A DNA stretch of 64,000 nt from Congregibacter variabilis (GTDB lineage Bacteria > Pseudomonadota > Gammaproteobacteria > Pseudomonadales > Halieaceae): positions 3,348,001 through 3,412,000 of the forward strand of contig NZ_CP136864.1 in NCBI RefSeq assembly GCF_045689235.1. Reading direction: 5' to 3'. Below are positions 24,785-33,958 of this stretch, piece after piece; the stretch's first letter is position 1; each line of letters begins with the position of its first letter. The notes below the pieces were generated by a model, which did not search any database, was not told the DNA's origin, and was given only the letters and a program-made list of their open reading frames with translations. The translations under genes were made by a program, and so were the position numbers.

Positions 24785-26728
24785 TTATCCCAGAGAAAGC
24801 TCTGGTGGGAGAGGGCAATCCATCACTGCTGCTACCGAGATAACGAGCTCCCGCTCTACCGGACAGACTGCTCCGTCATCAGCGGCGGCCAATGCCATGG
24901 CCTTGAGAATGCGTGGTTTTAATAGCGGGTAGCAGTCGGCCAGAGTGTGTACGCCGCGGCTGAATTCAGCGACGCTGCACTGCTCCAGAGGAATCAGTGT
25001 CATTTGTGTTAGCTGAAGATCGTTGCAGGCTAGTGCGAACGCCTGTGAGCTGTCTCCATTGCCCTGATGTGCCAATACCGAAAGCACCTGACGAAGCGGT
25101 GCCCGGACTTTGGCAATGTGTCGATACCGCGGCCGACTGTTCTCGACCCGCAGATATTCCGGGTCCAGATAGTGCCTGAGCAATTGAAAGAGGCACCACT
25201 CAAAAAGATCGGTTTGACCGTCACTGCGGATAAGCGACAACAAAGTGGTCTTGAATTGCCGATACTGGGGAGTCGACATATTTTTAAGGGCGGGCATTGC
25301 CGCTGCCATCAGCGGAAATCGGTGACCTGGTCCCAGCGCTCTAACCTGCGGTAGCAATGACAAAACCAGCTCCAGCTGACCCTGAACGCCTTGCTCCCTG
25401 AGTACATTGAGCGTGGCTTCAAGCTGTTTTGAGTTTCTTCTTGCGGTCACCAGTGCCAGCGCCGCCGCTGTGGCGCCCAGGGGTTCCGTCACCGCAGTGT
25501 GCAATGCCTCGGGTATCTGTTCGGTGGTGTTATTTTGCAACGCAAAGTCGGCATCTTCAGTCGCCGGTGAGCTCCCAGTTGCGGGTGACTGGTCGCTAAG
25601 GCTGCTTGCCATTGCAGCAGCCACGAGCGCAGCTCGGCCTACGCCTGTCTGGGTGTGATTTTCTGAGAGGGGCCCCGTGGCGTAGCGAACCTCTGGGCGC
25701 TGAATAAACTGGCCGTTCCAATTCTTGTCCAGCCGGCGTATGCGCATGTCCAGTGGAGGATGGGTGGCAAAGCCATCCCAAAGGCGGTGTCGCACTTCGC
25801 CAAAAAATATGTGCGACATTTCTGGCGCCCGAGCGCTGTGCACCAAAGAGCCAGGAAGAAAACCTCCGATGACCTTTAGGGCGTCTGCAATACCACTCGT
25901 ATCGCGCGTAAACTGCACGGCACTGGCGTCGGCAAGATACTCCTTCTGTCGGCTGATGGCCGCTTTGATGAATCCTGCGGCAAGGGAGCCCAGCCAGCCG
26001 ATGATCATCAAACCCAGACCCAGGATTGGCAGTGCCGCACTGCTTTCGCTGCGTCGATTACTCCGTCCGACACCATAGGCGCCCATGCGCAGCAAAAAGT
26101 GCCCAACGTCACCGATAAATGTGATGCCTTTTAGTAGAGATGCGAGGCGGATTCCCAGGCGCATATCACCGTTGAGAATATGACTGAATTCATGTGCCAC
26201 AACGCCCTGTAGCTCATCCCGACTTAGTTGTAAGGCTGCGCCTCGGGTGACGGCGACGACGGCATCAGTGGGGTTTATGCCTGCGGCAAAGGCATTGATG
26301 CCTCGTTCTTCAGGAAGTACATAAAGCGCCGGAACAGGCATGTTCGCCGCCAGCGATAGCTCCTCTACAATATTCAGACAGCGCTGCTCATAGGGATCGG
26401 CGCTTTGACGCATGACACGCCTACCGCCCATGCTTTCAGCTACGGCTCTGCCACCCGATGCCAACTGTAGCCAACGTATTAGGGAAACAAACCCTACGGT
26501 TGAGGTAACTGCAAGACCAATAGTGCCAAACCGTTCCCAGGAAAAGAGCGCGAGATAGCCCTCCCAGCCACTGCCGCCCACATAGATGTTGTAGTCCCGG
26601 CCCACCCACAGAAAGGCCGTGAACAGTGCATTTGTCAGCAGCACCAAAAGACTAAGCGCCAGAATAAACAGTACAAGGAGGTAGCGCGTGTTACGTCGCG
26701 CACGATCCTGCTGGGAGAAAAAGTCCAC
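24785..26728 (-). CDS. M48-family membrane zinc metalloprotease (HtpX-like, extended)
   Basis: 647 residues from GTG 26728. Two membrane segments lie near 14-42 and 66-90, then the M48 catalytic region with zinc motif HEFSH at 179-183, NAFAAG before it and the distal glutamate in QKEYLADASAVQFTRD. Further hydrophobic helices lie around 205-255. The last 300 residues are a soluble, helical, alanine/leucine-rich extension absent from HtpX (293). Relatives paired with LemA are common in gammaproteobacteria; the substrate is unknown. Membrane-protein quality control is inferred. lemA is 23 bases upstream. Confidence 0.88.
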   Translation of the reverse strand: MDFFSQQDRARRNTRYLLVLFILALSLLVLLTNALFTAFLWVGRDYNIYVGGSGWEGYLALFSWERFGTIGLAVTSTVGFVSLIRWLQLASGGRAVAESMGGRRVMRQSADPYEQRCLNIVEELSLAANMPVPALYVLPEERGINAFAAGINPTDAVVAVTRGAALQLSRDELQGVVAHEFSHILNGDMRLGIRLASLLKGITFIGDVGHFLLRMGAYGVGRSNRRSESSAALPILGLGLMIIGWLGSLAAGFIKAAISRQKEYLADASAVQFTRDTSGIADALKVIGGFLPGSLVHSARAPEMSHIFFGEVRHRLWDGFATHPPLDMRIRRLDKNWNGQFIQRPEVRYATGPLSENHTQTGVGRAALVAAAMASSLSDQSPATGSSPATEDADFALQNNTTEQIPEALHTAVTEPLGATAAALALVTARRNSKQLEATLNVLREQGVQGQLELVLSLLPQVRALGPGHRFPLMAAAMPALKNMSTPQYRQFKTTLLSLIRSDGQTDLFEWCLFQLLRHYLDPEYLRVENSRPRYRHIAKVRAPLRQVLSVLAHQGNGDSSQAFALACNDLQLTQMTLIPLEQCSVAEFSRGVHTLADCYPLLKPRILKAMALAAADDGAVCPVERELVISVAAVMDCPLPPELSLG

Positions 26729-26751
26729 GCCGATCGATCAGTGATCCCGGG

Positions 26752-27345
26752 TCAAAAGCTGACGGTAGGTGCCGCCTGGATTTGTGCAGAATCGTCAAAT
26801 TCGAGAAGTTCGGCATCTGCCGGATGACCGAAGGTGGCCGCAAGTACCACAGCCGGGAAGCTTTGCCGGTAGGTATTAAAGGCCATGATCGCATCGTTGA
26901 ATCCCTGCCTGGCGAATGCAACGCGGTTTTCGGTACTGGTGAGTTCTTCCGACAACTGCTGCATATTCTCGCTGGCTTTCAGGTCAGGGTAGGCTTCCAT
27001 GGTGACATTGAGCTTGCCTAGCGCACCCTGCAGATTGTTTTCAGCTCCTGCGAGGCTGGCCATTGACGCTCCGCCACCGCCTTCGCCCAGGGCTTTGAGG
27101 ACGGCCGCGGCTTCATTTCGGGCGCTGACAACGGCGTCCAGAGTTTCTCGCTCGTGAGCCATATAGGCTCGGGCTGTTTCTACCAGATTTGGAATGAGGT
27201 CGTAGCGACGTTTCAGTTGCACTTCGATTTGTGCAAAAGCATTCTCATGGCGATTTTTGAGGCTGACCAGGGTGTTGTAAATATTGATGATGTAGATCAC
27301 GAGGCCGAGTAACACCAGCCAAAAAACGATTGACGACACTTCCAT
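26752..27345 (-). CDS. LemA family protein
   Basis: 197 residues. One N-terminal membrane segment (about 4-24) is followed by a helical bundle with the family sequence YNTLVSLKNRHENAFAQIEVQLKRRYDLIPNLVETARAYMAHE and later VAFARQGFNDAIMAFNTYRQSFPAVVLA. LemA proteins have a short outside N-terminus and a long helical domain; their role is unknown, though they often occur next to M48 proteases or TPM-domain proteins. Here the M48 protease follows on the same strand, probably in one operon. Confidence 0.93.
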   Translation of the reverse strand: MEVSSIVFWLVLLGLVIYIINIYNTLVSLKNRHENAFAQIEVQLKRRYDLIPNLVETARAYMAHERETLDAVVSARNEAAAVLKALGEGGGGASMASLAGAENNLQGALGKLNVTMEAYPDLKASENMQQLSEELTSTENRVAFARQGFNDAIMAFNTYRQSFPAVVLAATFGHPADAELLEFDDSAQIQAAPTVSF

Positions 27346-27383
27346 GGGACGACTCCTTAATGCAGGGTGGGTTCTCGTTCATA

Positions 27384-29501
27384 TCAGGCAATGGCTGCCA
27401 GTTCTACCGGTACGCCATTCACCGCAGCGTTGCCGGAAAGCTCGTCAAGATACGCTGCATCGGTTACATCATTACAGGAAACGCCGGCGTGTTTAACGGC
27501 GGTCTGCATTCGAATACCCTGACGATTATGACCATAACCGTGGGGCAGGCTAACAACCCCCGGCATCACCGAATCCGTGGCAAGCAGGGTTACCGTGACT
27601 TCGCCGCTGCGCGAGCGCAGTAGGGCCTGGTCACCATCTTTTAGTTTGAGCGCATGGAGATCATCCGGATGAACCATGAGTTGATCCCGGGACTTACCTT
27701 TAACCAGACGCCGATAATTGTGCATCCAGGAATTATTAGAGCGAACGTGGCGACGGCCAATCAGACGTAGACCTCCTACAGGGGTCTCACCAAAGCTTGA
27801 AGCCAGACGATGCAAGTCACCCAGAGCTTGTGGCGTCGCGCAGTGGATTTTCTTGTCAGCGGTCATAAGGCGTTCGGGGAGCATCGGTTTTAGCTCACCA
27901 AGATCGATTCCCGAAGGCTTGTCTCGAAGTTTTTGGAGGCTGAGATCCTGCTCACTGTCCTTGCCATAGGGCCCGAACTGCAAACCGACGTCGATCATTT
28001 CCTGAGGCGAGACGGGGGCTTTGGGTTCTTCTCCCAAGGCTGCGGCCACACGCTCACCTAGCGCTGTGAATATCTCCCAGTCGTGTAGCTTGTCCGCGTC
28101 GGGTTCAAAAACAGGTGGGTTGAAGCGCGTGGTGTTGCGCATCGCATTGATATGAAAGGCGATGTCGTAGTGGTCATGCTCCAGCGGTGAGGTCGGCGGC
28201 AATATGATGTCAGCGTGACGTGTGGTTTCGTTGATATAGGGATCCAGGGAAACCATGAAGTCGAGCTGTGACAGCGCCTCGTCCAGAGCACGACCGTTTG
28301 GGGTAGAAAGCACGGGATTGCCCGCGCCGGTAAACATCACACGTATCTGTCCGTCTCCGGGGGTAGTGATCTCCTCGGCCATGGCCGCAGCGGGGAGCTC
28401 CCGGTCGAACTCCGGGAGGTCTCGTACGCGGCTACGATGACGGTCAAAGCCGCCCGGGCCCGTGCGCGGTACCTGATCCACAGCAGGCAAGGTGAACATG
28501 CTGCCGCCTTCTTTATCCAGGTTGCCGGTGGCAATGTTGATGATTTGAATCAGCCACTGGCATAAGCCTCCAAAGATCTGTGTGGATACTCCCATACGGC
28601 CGTAGCAAATCGCTGCATCAGCGGCGGCAAACTCCCGCGCAATACGGCGAATGGTGGACGCATCAATACCGCAGTGAATTGCCGCATGCTCGGGGGTGAA
28701 TGTGGCCACAGCGCTGGCGACTTCATCCAGGCCCGTGGTGAATTCACTCAGGCCTGCGGGATTCGTCAGACCCTCTTCGAACAGAGTGTTAAGCAATGCT
28801 GCCAGAAATAGCGCGTCACTGCCCGGTACGATGGATAGGTGCTCACTGGCAATCTCTGCGGTCTCGGTGCGTCGCGGGTCAACGACCAGCAGTTTTCCCC
28901 CGCGGTTTGTGAGGTCCTTTATACGTTTTTTGACGTCCGGTACGGTCCAGATGCTGCCGTTGCTGGCCAGTGGGTTGGCCCCAAGCATCAGGAAATACTC
29001 ACTTCGGTCGATGTCAGGAATGGGGAACAGCGACTTGTGACCAAAAAGCCACAGTGAGGTGAGGTGATGTGGGAGTTGGTCTACCGAGGTCGCCGAGAAG
29101 CGGTTCTTTGAGCGGAGCCAGCGGAACAAGTAGTTTTGGTGCGTTAGCATCCCATAGTTATGCACTGAGGGATTGCCTAAATACACCCCAATTGAATCTA
29201 CGCCATGCTCTCGGTAGCTGCGCATCAGCCCCTCGGCGGTGCTATCCAGAGCTTCTTGCCAACTGATTTGCTCCCATTGTTGCTGACCATCTTCGCCGGT
29301 AACACGACGAACGGGGTAGCGCAGTCGATCGGGGTCCTCGTGGATGTCTTTGAGCGCCACCGCTTTCGGGCAGATGTGCCCGCGACTCAGTGGGTCGTCC
29401 GGATCACCTTTGATGGAGAGAATCTCCTCACCCTGGGTTTCGATTTTCAGGCCGCAGATCGCCTCGCACAGATGACAGGCTCGATAGTGGGTTTGGATCA
29501 T
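27384..29501 (-). CDS. molybdopterin-dependent oxidoreductase (FdhF/BisC family)
   Basis: 705 residues from ATG 29501, preceded by GGAAG; a TTG 18 bases further out is less likely. Four N-terminal cysteines (C9, C12, C16, C44; RACHLCEAICGLKI and GHICPK) bind a 4Fe-4S cluster. Molybdopterin-binding blocks follow (LLVVDPRRTETAEIASEHLSIVPGSDALFL; LDPYINETTRHADIILPPTSPLEHDHYD), and the C-terminal dinucleotide-binding domain contains VHPDDLHALKLKDGDQALLRS. There is no twin-arginine signal, so it is likely cytosolic. No partner subunit or maturation gene adjoins it and I cannot name the substrate. lemA and the M48 gene follow on the same strand. Confidence 0.85.
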   Translation of the reverse strand: MIQTHYRACHLCEAICGLKIETQGEEILSIKGDPDDPLSRGHICPKAVALKDIHEDPDRLRYPVRRVTGEDGQQQWEQISWQEALDSTAEGLMRSYREHGVDSIGVYLGNPSVHNYGMLTHQNYLFRWLRSKNRFSATSVDQLPHHLTSLWLFGHKSLFPIPDIDRSEYFLMLGANPLASNGSIWTVPDVKKRIKDLTNRGGKLLVVDPRRTETAEIASEHLSIVPGSDALFLAALLNTLFEEGLTNPAGLSEFTTGLDEVASAVATFTPEHAAIHCGIDASTIRRIAREFAAADAAICYGRMGVSTQIFGGLCQWLIQIINIATGNLDKEGGSMFTLPAVDQVPRTGPGGFDRHRSRVRDLPEFDRELPAAAMAEEITTPGDGQIRVMFTGAGNPVLSTPNGRALDEALSQLDFMVSLDPYINETTRHADIILPPTSPLEHDHYDIAFHINAMRNTTRFNPPVFEPDADKLHDWEIFTALGERVAAALGEEPKAPVSPQEMIDVGLQFGPYGKDSEQDLSLQKLRDKPSGIDLGELKPMLPERLMTADKKIHCATPQALGDLHRLASSFGETPVGGLRLIGRRHVRSNNSWMHNYRRLVKGKSRDQLMVHPDDLHALKLKDGDQALLRSRSGEVTVTLLATDSVMPGVVSLPHGYGHNRQGIRMQTAVKHAGVSCNDVTDAAYLDELSGNAAVNGVPVELAAIA

Positions 29502-29529
29502 GGTTTCAACTTCCGACAATGTTTGCAGT

Positions 29530-29646
29530 GTGTAACAACAAGTGCTCTAAAATTAGAATTCTTCAGCAGATTCGTCTGCGCGTCCACCCCGGTTGGCCTT
29601 TTTACTGTAAAGCTATAGGGTGCGCGCGAGCGACAGCTTGTTACAC
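29530..29646. promoter_or_regulatory. inverted repeat pair in the divergent spacer
   Basis: GTGTAACAA (29530-29538) and its exact reverse complement TTGTTACAC (29638-29646) lie in the spacer between the oxidoreductase and the ATP-grasp gene. AGTGCT and AGCACT accompany them. The 100-bp spacing suits a pair of regulator sites in a divergent promoter, though chance is possible. Confidence 0.3.
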
Positions 29647-29710
29647 TGTAGCACTGTGTGTAATGGGATTCCTCAGAGGGTCTCGGGACGAGTACAGGGA
29701 TGGAGGTCTC

Positions 29711-31159
29711 ATGGACAAGAACTGGAATCGCTATAACGCGGCGGGTTACTACGACGAACTTATTACACCCAAAGGTACCCCCAGGCAGGTTGCGCGTCCG
29801 GCTGTAAAGCTTCTGAAAGAGCTTCCCGAGGACGATCTGGCTGCACGCCGCACGGCAGCCGAAGTCGCGATTCGCGAGATGGGAATTTCTTTTACTGTGT
29901 ATAGCGAGGCGGGAAACATTGATCGCGCCTGGCCTTTCGATCTCATACCCCGAGTGATTACCGCTAAAGAATGGGCAAAGGTCCGCCTGGGACTTGAGCA
30001 GCGCAGCCGCGCGCTCAATATGTTCATTAACGATGTTTACAACAAACAGAAGATTTTTGCTGATGGCGTAGTGCCGGCAGAGACAGTTCTGGAGTCGCCT
30101 AACTTTAAAGAGCAGTGCATGGGGGCTTCTCCGCGCTTTGGGGTTTGGGCAAATATCTGTGGCTCGGATCTTGTGCGTGATGTTGACGGCCACTTCTATG
30201 TGTTGGAAGACAACCTTCGTGTGCCCTCCGGGGTGTCGTACATGGTGGAGAACCGTGAAATCACCAAGCGGGTTCTGCCGGAGATTTTTGAGAACTACAG
30301 TATTCTGCCTGTCGATGACTACCCCTCACGTCTGTACAGCATGCTGTCTGCCTTATCTCCCCGGGAGCGAAAAAGGCCGGTCATCGTTGTTTTGACTCCC
30401 GGTATCTACAATTCAGCCTATTTTGAGCATGCATTTTTAGCGCAAGGCATGGGGGCCGAACTGGTTGAAGGTGCGGATCTTTTTGTTGATAACGATGACT
30501 GTGTTTACATGCGTACAGTTGATGGTCCGGTGCGCGTGGATGTGATTTACCGGCGCATCGATGAAGACTTTATGGATCCCGAGGCGTTCCGGGAGGATTC
30601 AACCCTGGGTGTCCCGGGGCTCATGCGTTCCTGGCTGAAGGGCAATGTGGGTATTGCTAACGCACCGGGATCTGGAGTGGCCGACGATAAAGTGGTCTAC
30701 GCCTTTGTTCCCGACATGATTCGGTATTACCTCAAGGAAAAACCCTTGATACGCAGCGTGCCCACCTACTTATGCATGCGGGATGAAGATCGGGAGTATG
30801 TGCTTAACAACCTCGAAAAACTCGTGGTGAAGCCTGCCAACGAGTCGGGAGGTTACGGCATCATGGTGGGTCCGCATGTGGACAAGGCGACGCATCGCAA
30901 ATTTGCCAAGCTCATTAAGAAGGATCCCCGGAATTATATTGCCCAACCGACGCTTGCCCTGTCTACAGCGCCCACCTATATCGGCGATGAGATCAAGCCC
31001 AGACACCTGGACTTGAGGCCTTTTATTCTTCAGAGCCGCGATACCTGGGTAACACCCGGTGGCTTGACGCGAGTCGCAATGGTAGAAGGGTCCTTGGTAG
31101 TAAATTCCTCTCAGGGAGGTGGTAGCAAGGACACCTGGATAGTGGATGGCCGACTATGA
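29711..31159 (+). CDS. circularly permuted ATP-grasp protein (DUF404/DUF407)
   Basis: 482 residues from ATG 29711, with GGAGGT 4 bases upstream; the longer in-frame version has no support. The family is a circularly permuted ATP-grasp ligase; visible blocks are FGVWANICGSDLVRDVDGHFYVLEDNLRVPSGVSY, VVKPANESGGYGIMVGP and DLRPFILQSRDTWVTPGGLTRVA. It is predicted to join amino acids or a small peptide using ATP. It is the first gene of a three-gene overlapping unit (ATGA junction with the alpha-E gene) opposite an Anbu peptidase, the known context. The product is unknown. Confidence 0.93.
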   Translation: MDKNWNRYNAAGYYDELITPKGTPRQVARPAVKLLKELPEDDLAARRTAAEVAIREMGISFTVYSEAGNIDRAWPFDLIPRVITAKEWAKVRLGLEQRSRALNMFINDVYNKQKIFADGVVPAETVLESPNFKEQCMGASPRFGVWANICGSDLVRDVDGHFYVLEDNLRVPSGVSYMVENREITKRVLPEIFENYSILPVDDYPSRLYSMLSALSPRERKRPVIVVLTPGIYNSAYFEHAFLAQGMGAELVEGADLFVDNDDCVYMRTVDGPVRVDVIYRRIDEDFMDPEAFREDSTLGVPGLMRSWLKGNVGIANAPGSGVADDKVVYAFVPDMIRYYLKEKPLIRSVPTYLCMRDEDREYVLNNLEKLVVKPANESGGYGIMVGPHVDKATHRKFAKLIKKDPRNYIAQPTLALSTAPTYIGDEIKPRHLDLRPFILQSRDTWVTPGGLTRVAMVEGSLVVNSSQGGGSKDTWIVDGRL

Positions 31160-32091
31160 TCATGCTTTCTAGAGTTGCCGAGCGCGTGTATTGGATGGCT
31201 CGTTATATTGAGCGCGCTGAAGACACCGCCAGACTGGTTGCTGCCTATAATCATCTCGTAATGGATATTCCCCGGGGTTCGCAGCCCGGATGGGAGATTC
31301 TTGTGCGGATCCTGAATTCTGATCCGGTGTTCGATCAGTGGTTCAACGTGCGTAACGAGCAGAACGTTCTTCGATTGCTTATTGGCGAAGCAGACGCCGA
31401 ATGCAGCATTCCTTATGCGGTAAAGTCTGCTCGGGAGAATGTGCGCACCACGCGTGATGTGCTTCCCGATGAGGTGTGGGAACTGGTGAATGAGCTGTAC
31501 CTGTATACCTCAGAGGCATCAGAGAGCTCCGTTGGACGCAGAAATCGGCAGCAGTATCTGGAGCAGGTTATCCAGCGTTGTCAGGTAATCAATGGCGTGC
31601 TCAGAAGCACGTTGTGCCGGGATCACAGTTACCGCTTTATCAAGTTAGGACAGCTGCTTGAGCGTGCGGATATGACTACGCGAATCATCGATGTAGGTGC
31701 TTCTGACTTTCTGGAGCGTGATGGCGCCGCGCAAGGTATTGAGCACCTGCTTTGGGGGACCTTGCTCAAGTCCATGTCAGCTTTGGGTGCTTACCGGCGC
31801 ATGATTGGCCCTCAGGTAGAAAAGAACGCTGCGGTGAACTTTGTTTTTATGGAGCAGACATTTCCCCGTTCGGTGCGATTCTGTATTCGTGGAATCCGCG
31901 AGGAGCTCGGCCCTTTAACAAACAAAGAAGGTGCACTTCGTGTTGTGGAGCGAACTCGACGCAAATTAAGTGGTTTCGATTCCACTGATCTGGATCAGGA
32001 AGCTCTGCACAAATACATTGACGAGCTTCAGTTGATCATCAGTGACTTGCACCAGGCCGTTCAGAGCAGCTGGTTCCACCGCGACGGATGA
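31156..32091 (+). CDS. alpha-E domain protein (DUF403)
   Basis: 311 residues, overlapping the ATP-grasp stop by ATGA. The sequence is almost wholly helical and begins MLSRVAERVYWMARYIERAEDTARLV, the family hallmark, with a second conserved block FIKLGQLLERADMTTRIIDV. Alpha-E proteins nearly always accompany permuted ATP-grasp proteins and are thought to act with them in making or handling a peptide. No catalytic role is established. It overlaps the next gene by ATGA, so all three are translationally coupled. Confidence 0.93.
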   Translation: MIMLSRVAERVYWMARYIERAEDTARLVAAYNHLVMDIPRGSQPGWEILVRILNSDPVFDQWFNVRNEQNVLRLLIGEADAECSIPYAVKSARENVRTTRDVLPDEVWELVNELYLYTSEASESSVGRRNRQQYLEQVIQRCQVINGVLRSTLCRDHSYRFIKLGQLLERADMTTRIIDVGASDFLERDGAAQGIEHLLWGTLLKSMSALGAYRRMIGPQVEKNAAVNFVFMEQTFPRSVRFCIRGIREELGPLTNKEGALRVVERTRRKLSGFDSTDLDQEALHKYIDELQLIISDLHQAVQSSWFHRDG

Positions 32092-33113
32092 ATCGTTTCG
32101 CCTGTGATTGCGGCAGCCCAGTCTACTTCGAGAACGATTTCTGCATTAATTGTCGCTCTGCCCTGGGTTACGATCCCATTCGTGCCGATATGGTCACTCT
32201 TGCCGATTGGGGCGACGGGCGTTACCAGGACTTATTAGGAAACACCTTCAGATACTGCGCCAATGGCGTGGAGCATGCCGTGTGTAACTGGCTGCGCCCG
32301 GCTGATTCATTGAGCCAGTTTTGCCAGGCCTGCCAGTTCAATCGCACGATTCCGGATCAGTCACGAACAGAGAATCAGGAGCGCTGGCTGGTATTGGAGC
32401 GCGCCAAGAAACGCCTCTTTTATACCCTGGCACAGCTGAATCTACCCTTGCTTAATGGCTGGGCTGATCCCCAGCGAGGCTTATTGCTCGATTTTATTGA
32501 AGACGCGCGATCTTCCGATGAGTACCCCGAGACGTTTGTGTCCACGGGCTACCTAGGTGGCATCATTACGGTCAACGCGCTGGAGGCAGATACAGTTGCC
32601 AGGGTAACGGCGCAGGATGAGCTGGGAGAGAGTTATCGGACGGTGCTTGGGCACTTGCGGCACGAGTCCGGGCATTACTACTGGTCTTTGTTAAATCCGA
32701 GCCCGTCGCTGTTGGCAGAGTTTAGACTGCTGTTTGGTGATGAGCGCGCCGACTATCGTGCGGCATTGGATGCCCACTACAAGGCCGGGTCGCCAAAACA
32801 TTGGAAGGACCGCTTCATTAGCGCCTACGCCAGCTCACACCCCAGTGAAGACTGGGCGGAGTGCTGGGGACATTATCTTCACATTTACGACGCCTTGGAC
32901 ACGGCCTGGGCGCACCAGCTGTTGGGTCGTCAGCCAGAGACCATGTCCATGACCGAGCGTTTGCGGGCCTGGTCAAAGATCAGCCTGATGCTCAACGAGC
33001 TGAATCGAAGCGTTGGGCGCGGCGACGCCTACCCCTTCGTGATTAACGAATTTGTAGCAGAGAAGCTGGAGTTTATTGATCTTGCGATTGATCGGCTTCG
33101 AACACTGCACTGA
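32088..33113 (+). CDS. zinc-ribbon putative metallopeptidase (peptidase_Mx type)
   Basis: 341 residues, start overlapping the alpha-E stop. An N-terminal zinc ribbon (C6, C8, C19, C22) is followed by more cysteines (C57, C66, C79, C82). The catalytic motif HESGHYYW begins at 192, giving HExxH at 192-196; a later SEDWAECWGHYLHIYD may provide the third ligand. Iyer and colleagues described this family beside ATP-grasp/alpha-E genes. In many Anbu loci a transglutaminase-like protease holds this place, so I infer it processes the same product. Its 3' end overlaps the convergent Anbu gene by 41 bases. Confidence 0.88.
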   Translation: MNRFACDCGSPVYFENDFCINCRSALGYDPIRADMVTLADWGDGRYQDLLGNTFRYCANGVEHAVCNWLRPADSLSQFCQACQFNRTIPDQSRTENQERWLVLERAKKRLFYTLAQLNLPLLNGWADPQRGLLLDFIEDARSSDEYPETFVSTGYLGGIITVNALEADTVARVTAQDELGESYRTVLGHLRHESGHYYWSLLNPSPSLLAEFRLLFGDERADYRAALDAHYKAGSPKHWKDRFISAYASSHPSEDWAECWGHYLHIYDALDTAWAHQLLGRQPETMSMTERLRAWSKISLMLNELNRSVGRGDAYPFVINEFVAEKLEFIDLAIDRLRTLH

Positions 33114-33834
33114 GAGACGGTAGGTTGTCGAAGGCCAGGCGGATGTTGTCATCCCAGCTCTGACGCAGATCGGCCAGATAGGGGTGTCCTTCCTCCAGTA
33201 CACAGTATTCCTCGTGCGGCATGAGACTGTCGCGACGGTAAAACAGACATTCCAGCGGTGGTCCCACAGTGGCGTTAGAGCGCATGGTTGAGTCTATGGA
33301 CACCAGCGCACAGCGCATGGCGGTCTCTACCGGCGTATCGCTTCGAATGATCCTGTCGAGTATCGGCTTGCCATACTTGGTCTCGCCAATCTGCAGATAC
33401 GGGTAAAGATCAGAGGCTGTTATGTGGTTGCCCTCGGGGTAGATCATGTACAACTCAGGGGCGTTGCCCTTGATCTGCCCACCGAGAATAAAAGTAGCGC
33501 TGGCGTTGAAGCCTGCATTAGGCCCGCCTTTTTTGGCGTATTTCTGTTGTTCTTTGAGACTGATCTCGCCGATATAGTCCGCCACATCACTGACGTAACG
33601 GGCGTTAAAGATATTCAGCTCTGTTTTTTCTTCGAGGTCACGCTGAATTTGTGCAATGACGGCCTGACTGGTGGCGAGGTTGCCCGCAGTGAGGATCACC
33701 ATTGAACGTTCGTAAGGCACGGAGAAGCGGTGCATTTTGCTGTATTTGCTGACGCGATCCGGACCGGCATTGGTCCGTGAATCGGAGCAAAAAACCAGTC
33801 CATCTTCTAGCGCAATGGCGAGGCAATAAGTCAT
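33073..33834 (-). CDS. Anbu-type proteasome-related peptidase
   Basis: 253 residues from ATG 33834 (MTYCLAIALEDGLVFCSDSRTNAG); a longer in-frame version begins 66 bases earlier but would bury the nucleophile. After Met removal Thr1 is the predicted Ntn-hydrolase nucleophile, with Asp17 and Lys32 in the expected places. Anbu (ancestral beta subunit) resembles HslV and proteasome beta subunits and forms open-ring assemblies. It usually occurs with ATP-grasp, alpha-E and a transglutaminase-like gene; here it faces that unit instead of lying in the same operon. Confidence 0.93.
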   Translation of the reverse strand: MTYCLAIALEDGLVFCSDSRTNAGPDRVSKYSKMHRFSVPYERSMVILTAGNLATSQAVIAQIQRDLEEKTELNIFNARYVSDVADYIGEISLKEQQKYAKKGGPNAGFNASATFILGGQIKGNAPELYMIYPEGNHITASDLYPYLQIGETKYGKPILDRIIRSDTPVETAMRCALVSIDSTMRSNATVGPPLECLFYRRDSLMPHEEYCVLEEGHPYLADLRQSWDDNIRLAFDNLPSLSAVFEADQSQDQ

Positions 33835-33958
33835 GAAGTCCTGTCTGCGGGTTCTTTCGATTAAGGCGAGGGAATATAACAAAATTCCCGCCGCTGGCAC
33901 CCTTGACGAAATGAGTTAAGCTCAGGGTGGATTCTCACTTTGCACAGGATTTGATGCA

